A stretch of DNA of 64,000 nucleotides from Nostoc sp. T09 (GTDB taxonomy: Bacteria > Cyanobacteriota > Cyanobacteriia > Cyanobacteriales > Nostocaceae), in contig NZ_MTAV01000002.1 of assembly GCF_002154695.1 (NCBI RefSeq), positions 62,001-126,000 on the forward strand, written 5' to 3'. Under the pieces are notes generated by a model. The model had not been told where the DNA came from. It was given only the letters and a program-made list of their open reading frames with translations, and made no database searches. Both the position numbers and the translations under genes were made by a program. Of the stretch, positions 46,985 to 57,100 are shown piece after piece (positions within the stretch are counted from its first letter, which is position 1; each line of letters begins with the position of its first letter).

Positions 46985-47268
46985 ACAAAATAAACAGAGG
47001 CATTAAGTGCGATTGGTATTGTTTCAATAGCGATCGCACATTAATTTTTAATAACTTTGTGCTAATTATAGTTGAGAGCAATTACAGAGTTGATAGCTAA
47101 CAAATTTGATTTATCCAGCATAACAACCAGGCTCAGTAGTAATTATTGGAGAGGTGACTAACTGATAAATCTAACGTTAAACAGTAGATTTTGAATCCAG
47201 ATAACCTTAATATATTTCTTATTTAATCCAAAATCTTGCTAATGTTTAGTTTAAGTTGCGAATCTATT

Positions 47269-48006
47269 ATGAATCAACTAAAAGCTTACACCTTAGCGTT
47301 TTTATTGACTGGATTTGTTTTCCCCCAACAGAGCCAAGCTGCTGAATTACCGACTCTCTCAGCACAGATTAAAGAGGTAGTAAAGTGGTTTACTGGCAAT
47401 TTTGATAACGCCAACCAAGTAGCTAGCAATCCTTCAGTACCAGTCATTACTATGACAAATTGTCAAGTGCAGCTAGATGGTAGTAGTGGGACAGATGAAT
47501 CTCAAAATGTTTATTTGGAACAACATAGCGCAGGGTTCAACCGAGTACGCTTTTATTCCTTCGGATTAGGCAGTGGTGCTATAGACCTTGGTATTCGTAG
47601 CTTTATCAATTCAAGCAGTTTAACTGGACTTTGCGATCGCCCGGTGTCGGAAAGAATTATTAGCCAGAATAATCTTGCTGCTGCTGTTTGTAGTCTGGAT
47701 CTAACCTATGAGCCAAGTCGTTATGTTGGGAATAATGCACCAACAGGTTGTCCTAGTAGTACTGGTGGTAAGGTGATATCTAGCGTCTCGATTCAAGCTA
47801 ACAGCATCAACTCGTTAGACCAAATTTTTAGCAGCAGTGGTCAGTTGCTAGTTAATACCCCCATCGAGTTTCGGCGGATAGCAACAGTTCCGGAGTCTTC
47901 ACCTTTAGCTGGATTAGCAATTGCAGGTGCTAGCTTAGTATTTCTGTACCGTCGAAAGCAGGCGAGAGTAACAATGATGAAATCAGTGAATAGTAAATTG
48001 TCTTGA
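47269..48006 (+). CDS. Exported CpcT/CpeT-fold protein with PEP-CTERM anchor
   Basis: A 245-residue protein. A signal peptide (MNQLKAYTLAFLLTGFVFPQ, cleavage near QA-AE) leads to a domain resembling the CpcT/CpeT phycobilin lyases: VVKWFTGNFDNANQVASNPS, NVYLEQHS, NRVRFYSF, the GLCDRP-SERII segment, GCPSSTGGK and TPIEFRRI. The C-terminus is a PEP-CTERM-type sorting signal: VPESSPLAGLAIAGASLVFL then RRKQ. CpcT attaches phycocyanobilin to phycobiliproteins in the cytoplasm, so an exported, surface-sorted homologue must do something else or bind a different ligand. Start chosen at 47269 because it begins the signal peptide; longer in-frame starts exist. Single gene. Confidence 0.7.
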   Translation: MNQLKAYTLAFLLTGFVFPQQSQAAELPTLSAQIKEVVKWFTGNFDNANQVASNPSVPVITMTNCQVQLDGSSGTDESQNVYLEQHSAGFNRVRFYSFGLGSGAIDLGIRSFINSSSLTGLCDRPVSERIISQNNLAAAVCSLDLTYEPSRYVGNNAPTGCPSSTGGKVISSVSIQANSINSLDQIFSSSGQLLVNTPIEFRRIATVPESSPLAGLAIAGASLVFLYRRKQARVTMMKSVNSKLS

Positions 48007-48201
48007 AAAATCAAGAGGTACATGGGCACCCCTGAGATTTTTGGATATTTGATTGAATAAAAAAATAGCGATCGCATTTTTTGGCTTACGTAAATATCAA
48101 TTTGAGATAGCGATCGCTATTTAAAAATCAACACGATAAGCTAGATTCAGCAGTAAAAATGATCCACAACGTCTTGTTGAAACAACAGCGAATAAGCAAC
48201 A

Positions 48202-48513
48202 ATGACAACAGAACAAAAGCACAGCAGTTATTTATTAGAAGCAGAAAACCGTTTACGTCAGCTTTCTCCTGAACGCTTGCGAGTAGCAGTTGCTTTTCTG
48301 GCTTATTTGCAAGCAACAGCAGAAAATCAGGTAAGTGAGGAACTGTTGAGCATTCCTGGTTTTGCTGCATCTTTCCGTGAAACCGAGAACAGCAAAGAAA
48401 AATTAGGGGATACTACCTTAAATGTGACTGCTGAGGATGACGAGGTATGGCAAGCTTATTTAGCTTCTGAAAAAAAATGGCAAGAGGTATATCGCCGCCT
48501 TGCAGACTCCTAG
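48202..48513 (+). CDS. Putative antitoxin of a Doc-type toxin-antitoxin pair
   Basis: A 103-residue acidic protein: a helical N-terminal half (LRQLSPERLRVAVAFLAYLQ) and an acidic C-terminal tail ending with EVWQAYLASEKKWQEVYRRL. Related short proteins commonly sit before Doc toxins in cyanobacteria and serve as antitoxin, with the C-terminal helix blocking the toxin. No Phd/AbrB DNA-binding domain is obvious. Its end overlaps the toxin start by 14 bases, which fits coupled translation. Confidence 0.65.
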   Translation: MTTEQKHSSYLLEAENRLRQLSPERLRVAVAFLAYLQATAENQVSEELLSIPGFAASFRETENSKEKLGDTTLNVTAEDDEVWQAYLASEKKWQEVYRRLADS

Positions 48514-48892
48514 ATTTCTTTCTAATTTCCAAGTTATCAAGATTCACGAACGCCAAATTGAGACATTTGGCGGTACTGCTGGTATTAGAGACGAAGGCTT
48601 ACTTGATTCAGCCTTAGCTCAACCTCAGGCTACTTTTGGCGGTGAACTGCTTCATCCTACAATTTACGAGCAAGCAGCAGCTTATCTGTACCATCTAGCG
48701 ATGAACCATCCTTTTATCGATGGTAATAAACGCACTGCATTTGCTGTGATGGATACTTTTATTACATTGAACGGCTATAGTTTGAACTTGTCAGCAGAAG
48801 AAACTTATAACATGGTGATTCGAGTAGTGCAGCGAGAAATTTCTAAAGAAGAATTATCTGCATTCCTCCAACTACACCTACAGCGCAATTAA
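48500..48892 (+). CDS. doc: Doc-type Fic/DOC toxin
   Basis: A 130-residue single-domain Fic protein of the death-on-curing type. The active-site motif HPFIDGNKRTAF is at residues 70-81, preceded by IHERQIETFGGTAGIRDEGL typical of Doc. Doc enzymes phosphorylate elongation factor Tu and stop translation; the family motif is intact here, so activity is expected. The start is a TTG at 48500 with GAGG upstream; no ATG is available before the conserved region. Cotranscribed with the antitoxin; purL follows after 41 bases. Confidence 0.85.
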   Translation: MQTPRFLSNFQVIKIHERQIETFGGTAGIRDEGLLDSALAQPQATFGGELLHPTIYEQAAAYLYHLAMNHPFIDGNKRTAFAVMDTFITLNGYSLNLSAEETYNMVIRVVQREISKEELSAFLQLHLQRN

Positions 48893-48933
48893 ACCGATAG
48901 AATAATGCTCTGTCCTTTTGGTGCATTATTTCC

Positions 48934-51303
48934 ATGACCGCCAAATCCTCTGCTCCCTTTTCACCCAAAGAAATCGCCGCTGAAGGTTTGAAACCAGAAG
49001 AATATGAAGAAATTGTCCGACGGCTAGGGCGACATCCCAACAAAGCTGAATTGGGAATGTTTGGCGTAATGTGGTCAGAGCATTGTTGTTATAAAAATTC
49101 CCGGCCTTTACTCAAACAGTTTCCCACGACAGGTCCCCGCATTCTCGTTGGCCCTGGTGAAAATGCTGGTGTTGTAGATTTAGGCGATGGATTGCAACTT
49201 GCCTTTAAGATTGAATCCCATAACCATCCTTCAGCAGTTGAACCCTTCCAAGGCGCAGCCACCGGAGTGGGTGGTATCCTGCGAGATATCTTTACAATGG
49301 GTGCGCGTCCCATAGCCTTATTAAATTCCTTGCGCTTTGGTTCTCTAGAAGATGCGAAAACCCAAAGGCTATTTCAAGGTGTTGTGGCTGGTATCAGCCA
49401 CTATGGTAATTGCGTTGGAGTGCCCACAGTGGGCGGCGAAGTTTACTTTGACCCTGCTTACTCCGGAAATCCGCTAGTGAATGTCATGGCCTTGGGATTG
49501 ATGGAAACGCCAGAAATTGTCAAATCTGGGGCATCGGGTATAGGTAACCCTGTGCTGTATGTTGGTTCTACCACCGGACGCGATGGCATGGGAGGAGCAA
49601 GTTTTGCTAGTGCAGAATTAACTGATGAGTCAATAGATGACCGTCCCGCTGTGCAAGTTGGCGACCCTTTTTTAGAAAAGTCTTTAATTGAAGCTTGTCT
49701 GGAGGCATTTAAAACAGGTGCAGTTGTCGCTGCACAAGATATGGGTGCTGCTGGCATCACCTGTTCGACATCAGAGATGGCAGCTAAAGGCGGTGTCGGG
49801 ATTGAACTAGATTTGGATAAAATTCCCGCGCGGGAATTGGGCATGGTTCCCTATGAATACCTGCTTTCGGAATCTCAAGAACGGATGCTGTTCGTTGCCC
49901 ATCAGGGGCGGGAACAGGAGCTAATTGACATTTTTCACCGTTGGGGACTCCAGGCTGTTGTTGCTGGTACGGTAATTCCTGAACCTATTGTGCGGATTCT
50001 CTTTGAAGGTGGAATAGCAGCAGAAATTCCTGCGGATGCTTTGGCAGAAAACACCCCCCTATATCATCGGGAATTGTTGGCGGAACCTCCAGAATATGCC
50101 CGCCAAGCTTGGGAATGGAGGGCTGATTCTTTGCCTGACTGCATTACTGCTGGCATTGAAATTCAAGGTAGTTTACAAACTTGGAATGATATTCTGCTAA
50201 CTTTGCTCGATACTCCTACTATTGCTTCTAAAAGCTGGGTGTATCGCCAATATGACCATCAGGTGCAAAACAATACTGTGATTTTCCCAGGTGGCGCTGA
50301 TGCTGCTGTGGTGCGCTTACGTCCTCTAGAACCCCTCCCAACCTCCCCCGTCAGCGCAGGAGGTAACAAAGCTGTAGCCGCAACGGTAGATTGCAATCCA
50401 CGCTATGTCTATCTTGACCCCTATGAGGGAGCTAAGGCAGTGGTAGCAGAAGCTGCACGCAATCTTAGTTGTGTGGGTGCTGAACCTCTGGCGGTAACGG
50501 ATAACTTGAATTTTGGCAGTCCAGAAAAACCAATCGGTTACTGGCAATTAGCAGAAGCATGTCGTGGTTTGGCGGAAGGCTGTCAGGAATTGGCTACACC
50601 TGTAACTGGTGGCAATGTTTCTCTTTATAATGAAACCCTTGATTCTCAAGGTAATCCCCAACCCATTTATCCCACGCCTGTTGTCGGTATGGTGGGATTA
50701 ATCCCAGATATCAACAAAATTTGTGGTCAGGCTTGGCAAACTGCTGGCGATGGAATTTATCTTCTTGGGTTGCTGCCAACATCTGACGAAAGTTTGGGCG
50801 CATCCGAATATTTAGCCACAATTCACGGCACTGTTGCTGGCAGACCAGCCAAGGTAAATTTTGACTGGGAACGTCGCATACAGAAAGTTTGCCGCGAAGG
50901 TATTCGTGCAGGCTGGATACGTTCGGCTCATGATTGTGCTGAGGGAGGACTAGCTATTGCTTTAGCCGAATCTTGCATTACTGGTAAGCTTGGTGCCCAA
51001 ATTACCTTAGAAATCCCAGCCAATCAGCCAACACGCCTAGATACACTGCTGTTTGGCGAAGGTGGTGGGCAGATTTTAGTATCTGTGGCGTCAGAACAAC
51101 AAGAAATTTGGGAATCCTACTTAGAAGAACATCTCGGTCAACAATGGCAAAAACTGGGTACAGTGGCTAATTCTGGCGTTGGCTTGGGGGTCTTAACCTC
51201 TGATAACCAAACCTTAATAAACGCTACTATCAACGATATGATGGATCGCTATTCCCACGCGATCGCTAGACGTTTAGCAATCCACATTACTACCCCTAGT
51301 TAA
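48934..51303 (+). CDS. purL: Phosphoribosylformylglycinamidine synthase subunit PurL
   Basis: A 789-residue small-type Pur[60 protein letters not shown] and [15 protein letters not shown] are diagnostic. With PurQ (glutaminase) and PurS it converts FGAR to FGAM using ATP and glutamine-derived ammonia in purine synthesis. PurQ and PurS are not in the window. purF follows on the same strand after 270 bases, a conserved cyanobacterial order. Confidence 0.97.
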   Translation: MTAKSSAPFSPKEIAAEGLKPEEYEEIVRRLGRHPNKAELGMFGVMWSEHCCYKNSRPLLKQFPTTGPRILVGPGENAGVVDLGDGLQLAFKIESHNHPSAVEPFQGAATGVGGILRDIFTMGARPIALLNSLRFGSLEDAKTQRLFQGVVAGISHYGNCVGVPTVGGEVYFDPAYSGNPLVNVMALGLMETPEIVKSGASGIGNPVLYVGSTTGRDGMGGASFASAELTDESIDDRPAVQVGDPFLEKSLIEACLEAFKTGAVVAAQDMGAAGITCSTSEMAAKGGVGIELDLDKIPARELGMVPYEYLLSESQERMLFVAHQGREQELIDIFHRWGLQAVVAGTVIPEPIVRILFEGGIAAEIPADALAENTPLYHRELLAEPPEYARQAWEWRADSLPDCITAGIEIQGSLQTWNDILLTLLDTPTIASKSWVYRQYDHQVQNNTVIFPGGADAAVVRLRPLEPLPTSPVSAGGNKAVAATVDCNPRYVYLDPYEGAKAVVAEAARNLSCVGAEPLAVTDNLNFGSPEKPIGYWQLAEACRGLAEGCQELATPVTGGNVSLYNETLDSQGNPQPIYPTPVVGMVGLIPDINKICGQAWQTAGDGIYLLGLLPTSDESLGASEYLATIHGTVAGRPAKVNFDWERRIQKVCREGIRAGWIRSAHDCAEGGLAIALAESCITGKLGAQITLEIPANQPTRLDTLLFGEGGGQILVSVASEQQEIWESYLEEHLGQQWQKLGTVANSGVGLGVLTSDNQTLINATINDMMDRYSHAIARRLAIHITTPS

Positions 51304-51440
51304 TTCGTAAAATCCCCCCAAGCTGGATCGCTAACGTCAATTAGCATAATTACGGTACTGTTTTAATGGACAGTTAAAGTTTTATTAAGAAAACTCTAAC
51401 TATCCACTCATATCAATTTTGGATTTAGATTTTGGATTTG

Positions 51441-51478
51441 GGATTGTAGAGACGTTGTCTGCAACGTCTCTACAATCC
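51441..51478. repeat. Perfect palindrome, 17-bp arms
   Basis: GGATTGTAGAGACGTTG (51441-51457), loop TCTG, and the exact complement (51462-51478). GTAGAGACGTTGC-type palindromes are a high-copy intergenic element in Nostoc-like genomes as I remember them. Located between purL and purF, it may also act as a transcript-stabilising or attenuating hairpin. Confidence 0.85.
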
Positions 51479-51573
51479 ACAACGCTGATTCAGAAATCTC
51501 TAAAAATACTTCTAACCAAGTTGATATCGTCTAATCCCAGTGACTTGACACCACCACCAGGAGCAAAGCCAGC

Positions 51574-53073
51574 ATGATTCCCTATGATTCCGTCACTCCG
51601 GATGACTACCCCCAACAGTCAAACAACCCAATCAATAGTCATGAAATTCGTCCCGACAAGCCAGAAGAAGCTTGTGGTGTTTTTGGCGTCTACGCACCAG
51701 GAGAAGATGTTGCTAAACTGACCTACTTTGGATTGTATGCACTCCAGCACCGGGGTCAAGAATCAGCTGGCATTGCGACTTTTGAAGGTACAAAAGTACA
51801 CTTGCACAAAGATATGGGCTTGGTGTCTCAAGTCTTTAACGAATCTGTGCTCAACGAGTTACCAGGTAGCCTAGCCGTTGGGCACACTCGTTACTCAACT
51901 ACAGGTTCTAGCCGCAAAGTTAATGCCCAGCCTGCTGTGGTCGAAAGTCGCTTAGGTTCGTTAGCATTGGCACATAATGGTAATTTAGTCAATACAGTGC
52001 ACTTACGCGAAGAGTTGCTGAAGAACAAATGCAACTTAGTGACGACAACAGACTCAGAAATGATTGCGTTTGCGATCGCCCAAGAAGTAAATGCTGGTGC
52101 AAATTGGCTAGATGGTTGTATCCGAGCGTTTAATCGCTGCCAAGGAGCCTTTAGTTTAGTAATTGGCACTCCTGTGGGTATTATGGGTGTGCGTGACCCC
52201 AATGGCATTCGCCCCCTAGTAATCGGGGCTTTAGCTGGCGATCCAGACCGTTATGTTCTAGCTTCCGAAACTTGTGGTTTAGACATTATTGGTGCGGATT
52301 ACGTCCGAGACGTACAACCAGGGGAATTAGTGTGGATCGACGAAGAAGGTCTAACTTCCGTTCACTGGCATCAGCAGCCCCAGCGGAAATTGTGTATCTT
52401 TGAGATGATTTACTTTGCTCGTCCTGATAGCATCATGCATGACGAGAGCTTGTACAGTTACCGGATGCGGTTAGGGCGGCAACTAGCGGCAGAATCTGCG
52501 GTTGAGGCTGATATTGTCTTTGGGGTTCCTGATTCTGGCATACCAGCCGCCATTGGATTTTCTCAAGCTTCTGGGATCGCCTATGGTGAAGGACTGATTA
52601 AAAATCGCTACGTCGGACGCACTTTTATTCAGCCAACCCAAACCATGCGTGAATCGGGCATCCGCATGAAACTCAACCCTCTGAAAGATGTGCTAGCGGG
52701 CAAACGAGTGATTATTGTAGATGATTCGATTGTGCGGGGAACCACCAGCCGGAAACTCGTTAAAGCCTTACATGACGCTGGTGCAGTGGAAGTACATATG
52801 CGAATTTCCTCACCGCCAGTTACTCATCCTTGCTTTTATGGCATTGATACCGATACTCAGGATCAGTTAATTGCTGCTACCAAGTCAGTCGAAGAAATTG
52901 CCAAGCAGTTGGAAGTAGACACCCTTGCTTACCTCAGTTGGCAAGGAATGCTAGAAGCAACGCGAGAAGACACCAATAGTTTCTGTTCAGCCTGCTTTAC
53001 TGGAGATTACCCCGTTGTCATTCCTGAACAGGTGAAGCGTTCTAAGTTGATATTAGAAAAAGTAGTGGTGTAG
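51574..53073 (+). CDS. purF: Amidophosphoribosyltransferase
   Basis: A 499-residue PurF, first committed enzyme of purine synthesis (PRPP plus glutamine to phosphoribosylamine). The N-terminal nucleophile is Cys34 in EEACGVFGVY, so a 33-residue propeptide is expected to be removed. The glutaminase core has LQHRGQESAGI; the PRPP motif is VIIVDDSIVRGTTSRK. Cysteines in HPCFYG and SFCSACF near the C-terminus fit the iron-sulfur-type enzyme of Bacillus. Start ATG at 51574 after CAGGAGCAAAGCCAGC. Confidence 0.97.
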   Translation: MIPYDSVTPDDYPQQSNNPINSHEIRPDKPEEACGVFGVYAPGEDVAKLTYFGLYALQHRGQESAGIATFEGTKVHLHKDMGLVSQVFNESVLNELPGSLAVGHTRYSTTGSSRKVNAQPAVVESRLGSLALAHNGNLVNTVHLREELLKNKCNLVTTTDSEMIAFAIAQEVNAGANWLDGCIRAFNRCQGAFSLVIGTPVGIMGVRDPNGIRPLVIGALAGDPDRYVLASETCGLDIIGADYVRDVQPGELVWIDEEGLTSVHWHQQPQRKLCIFEMIYFARPDSIMHDESLYSYRMRLGRQLAAESAVEADIVFGVPDSGIPAAIGFSQASGIAYGEGLIKNRYVGRTFIQPTQTMRESGIRMKLNPLKDVLAGKRVIIVDDSIVRGTTSRKLVKALHDAGAVEVHMRISSPPVTHPCFYGIDTDTQDQLIAATKSVEEIAKQLEVDTLAYLSWQGMLEATREDTNSFCSACFTGDYPVVIPEQVKRSKLILEKVVV

Positions 53074-53305
53074 GGACTGGGGATTAGAGATTGGCTGACA
53101 AGGAAGATGTGGGAAGGAGGACAAGGGGACAAGGAAGAAAAACTCTTGTCCCTTGACTTTTGACCAAGAAGTAGTTAGGAGTCAGGAGCCAGGAGTCAGA
53201 ATGACGAGTGTGCGAGTGGTGGATGACTTAGGGATATCAAGCCCCCACTAATTGCATTCTGAATTCTGAATTCTTCTTCTTTGACTCTTGGCTCTTCACT
53301 CAAGC

Positions 53306-54013
53306 TTAAGCTTCGGGTTCTATTCCCAAAGCTCTTAACTGCTCTGCCAATCTTTCTGCACGCTGACGTTCTTTAGTGGCTAACTCTCCTCCCCATAGTA
53401 ATAGTTCGCCTTGCTCATCCCACCAACGCAACCAATAACCTGTACGATTTTCTCGGCTTCCTTGCCAGCTACCCAAAAATAAGTTCATTTCAGCAATCCA
53501 GTAACGGTTATTTGCATCTGGTGATTGCAGTTGATAACGCCCGGAATTATCTCGCTGATAAAATTCTAAAACTCCCTCATCTGGTTCAAAAATGGCATAG
53601 TTTGGTACTTGTAAAACTTGCTCATAATAGAACCATTTACCAGGCGGATAGGTGGGTTTACTGGAATACTCTCCACCTTCGGTATCTGAGATAAACTCCA
53701 TTACAATTACAGGAATATCCCCTTGGAGCCTTGGGGTATAACTGCGTTTAACTTCGGCTCGTGGTACACGAATAGATGGTACATATCCCCAATCCGGGGC
53801 TTTGATCACGAACTGACGGTTCAAGGTGGCACAGATACCATAGTTAGTTATGGTTAAGGCGTCGGCTGGTAATCTCCCCGACAGTTCCAAGCTTTCTGTG
53901 AGAGCCGCAGCAAGGGTAGGTTGATTAATGTTATCCACTGGCTCATCGTCTAAAACAAAATCATCTGGTAATTTTTCCCAGGTAACTTCATAGGTGGCTG
54001 CATTGGCGAGCAT
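53306..54013 (-). CDS. Uma2-family (DUF820) endonuclease-fold protein
   Basis: A 235-residue protein of the Uma2 family, PD-(D/E)XK-fold proteins present in dozens of copies in filamentous cyanobacteria. The segments APDWGYVPSIRVPRAE, IPVIVMEFISDTEGGEY, KWFYYEQVLQVPNYAIFEPD and LLLWGGELATKERQRAERLA match the family, including the C-terminal coiled region. Cellular function unknown; many copies are thought to derive from mobile DNA. Monocistronic, between purF and the hybrid kinase. Confidence 0.88.
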   Translation of the reverse strand: MLANAATYEVTWEKLPDDFVLDDEPVDNINQPTLAAALTESLELSGRLPADALTITNYGICATLNRQFVIKAPDWGYVPSIRVPRAEVKRSYTPRLQGDIPVIVMEFISDTEGGEYSSKPTYPPGKWFYYEQVLQVPNYAIFEPDEGVLEFYQRDNSGRYQLQSPDANNRYWIAEMNLFLGSWQGSRENRTGYWLRWWDEQGELLLWGGELATKERQRAERLAEQLRALGIEPEA

Positions 54014-54192
54014 GGTTAGACTGCCTCGTTAGCGCAATCAATTTTAAGTCTATAGTATCGTTACACTCGTTGAAATCAGAAAGCGATCGCGCGACATCCC
54101 AGTATTTAAACTTCGTTCACCATACGCCCTGATTCTATTACTCAAGCAAGTCGCCCACGGTAAAATAGGAGTCGATCTAATCTAAAAGCAGT

Positions 54193-57100
54193 ATGTTAAG
54201 AATCCAGCGTTCACAGATGCAACGCTACGGTGTTTCTATTTTGTCAGTCCTACTGGCGTTGCTATTAAGTTTATTGCTGGAACGACTGCTGCAACTAGAC
54301 GTTTCGTCACTTTTTTTTGCTGCTGTAGTCTTTAGTAGTTGGTACGGTGGATTCACCCCTGGTTTGGTGGCTACAGTCTTAGCGATTTTAGCTAATAACT
54401 ACTTCTTTACACTGCCATTATACGCACTATCACTGAGGAGTGGATCTGATGTGCTAGAACTAGTCATATTTAGCTTGATAGCACTATTGATTAGTTCGTT
54501 AAATGCAGAACTGCGTACTGCTAAGCAGGCATCAGAGGCAAAGCTAGCAAAACTACAGGTAAGCTATCGTCGGTTGGTAGAGACAGCCAATGAAGGCATC
54601 TGGATATTTGACAGTAGAGGACAGATAGAATACGTCAACCAGCGTTTAGCCCAAATGCTTGGCTACACCATAGAAGAGATGATTGGTCACCCAATTTTCG
54701 ACTTTGTGGAACGTCAGGTTCAAATTGAATTAGAGCGATGGTTAGAGCAACAAAGGCACAATCTTCATGAGATTAACCAGCAATTTGACTTGTGTTTACG
54801 CTGTAAAGACACATCAGAATTCTGCGCAATTGTATCCACTAGTCCCATCCTTAATAAGCAGGGTGAATTTTCGAGTGCGATCGCTATGCTCACAGATATT
54901 ACTGAACGTAAGCAAACTGAAGCAGCCCTGAGAGAAAGTGAGGAACGGTATCGTTCTCTAGTAGTCGCAACTTCCCAAATGGTTTGGACAACCGATCCTG
55001 ATGGGCAGGTGGTTGATATACCAGATTGGAGAGCTTACACAGGGCAGAGTCCTGAAGAGGTGAGAGGTTGGGGCTGGTTGGCAGCACTGCACCCAGAGGA
55101 TCGGCAACGAACTAGGCAAGTTTGGATAAAAGCCGTTCAGCAAAGAAGTATTTACGAAAATGAATATCGGGTACTTGGTGCAGATGGAATCTATCGTTAT
55201 TTCTCTGCGCGTGGTGTACCAGTTGTGACAGAATCGGGCAAGATTCGGGAATGGGTTGGTGTTTGTACTGATATCACTCACAGCAGGCAAATCCAAGATA
55301 ATTTGCGACAAAAGCAAGAAAGGTTAGATTTAGCACAAGCAGCTGCAAAGATTGGTAGTTTTGAGTGGAATATTCAAACTAATGTCAATATTTGGTCAAA
55401 AGAGTTAGAAGCTCTCTACGGTTTAAAACCAGGTGAGTTTGGTGGTAGTTATGAAGAGTGGGCGAGATGGGTTCATCCTGATGATTTAGCTAAGGCAGAA
55501 GCAGATGTAATTGCTTCACTGAAAACAGGGGAATTGTTCACCGACTGGCGCGTGGTTTGCAAGGATGGCAGTATTCATTGGATGCACGCCAGAGCGAAAG
55601 TATTTTACGATGATGCGGGCAAACCTTTACGCATGACCGGCATCAATGCCGATATTAGCGATCGCAAGCAAGTAGAATTCGCCCTGCAACAAAGTGAGGC
55701 GATCGCTAAAGCACGCGCACAAGAACTGGAAACTTTCATGGAAACAGTTCCCGCTGCTGTCTGGATGGCTAACGATCCCTACTGCCATCACATGACTGTA
55801 AACCGAGCTGCCTATGAATTGATGCGGCTACCACCAGGATCGGTCTTAACAGCTACTCCTGCTGATGGAGAGTTTCCATTTAAGTTCAAGATCCAAAAAA
55901 ATGGTCAGGATATTCCACCCCAAGAATTACCAATGCAACTGGCGGGTAGCACTGGACAGCCTGTTGAAGCGGAATTTGAATTTGTCTTTAGTGACGAAGA
56001 TGTGCGATCAATTTACGGTAGAGCCGTGCCATTGCGGGATGAGGATGGTGCTGTACGCGGCGTGATTGGCGCATTTCTGGATGTCACAGAACGTAAACAG
56101 GTAGAGCAGCAATTGCGGGAAAACCAAGAACGCCTGACTCTAGCACTTGATGCCGCTAGGATCGGATCTTGGGATTGGAATTTACAGACTAGTCAGGTTG
56201 TGTGGACTCGTTACCATGAAATGATTTTTGGGTATGAGCCGGGAAACCCGCAACGGACTTATCAGCAATGGTCTAGCCGCGTTCATCCAGAGGATTTGCC
56301 TCGCGTTGAGGTAACAGTTCAAACGGCGATGGCGAAGCAGCAAGATTATGAAGACGAATACCGAGTGATCTGGGGGGATGGTAGCCTACATTGGGTATCG
56401 GCCTTCGGACGCTTTCAGTACAACCAAGAAGCAAAGCCGATTCGCATGTTGGGAATGCTTTTTGAGATTAGCGATCGCAAGCAAGCAGAAGTAGCACTTC
56501 GTCAAAGTGAATTAATCTTTCGCACATTAGCGGATACAATGCCGCAAATGTTTTGGGTTACACAGCCAGATGGCTATCATGAATATTACAATCAACGCTG
56601 GTATGACTACACGGGGAAAACTTTAGAACAAACACGCGGTGAAGGATGGCAAGATATTGTGCATCCCGATGATGTAGAACGCACAATAGAAGTTTGGCAA
56701 AATTCCCTGCGTACTGGCAAAACATATGATATAGAGTGCCGTCTTCTGCGTGCTGCTGATGGCGAATACCGCTGGCATTTAGTAAGAGCATTTCCATTGC
56801 GAAATCAAGAAGATCAAATCGTCAAATGGTTTGGCTCTTGTACGGATATTCACGATCAAAAATTGGTGATTGAGGAACGCGCCCAGGCTTTGGCACGGGA
56901 ACGCGCTGCTCGAATAGAGTTAGAAAAAGCTAGCCGACTGAAAGATGATTTTCTGGCGATAGTCTCCCACGAACTGCGCTCTCCACTCAATCCAATTTTA
57001 GGTTGGTCAACACTTCTGCTCAACCGCAACTTGAATGCGGAAAAGACGACTCAAGCACTAGAAATCATCGAGCGCAATGCCAAATTACAAACAAGGTTAA

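Noticed and set aside
53096-53199. G/A-rich repetitive spacer (AGGAGTCAGGAGCCAGGAG type) after purF
   Set aside because: Looks like degenerate STRR-type sequence similar to 23198-23252; too degenerate to define units, so not listed as a feature.
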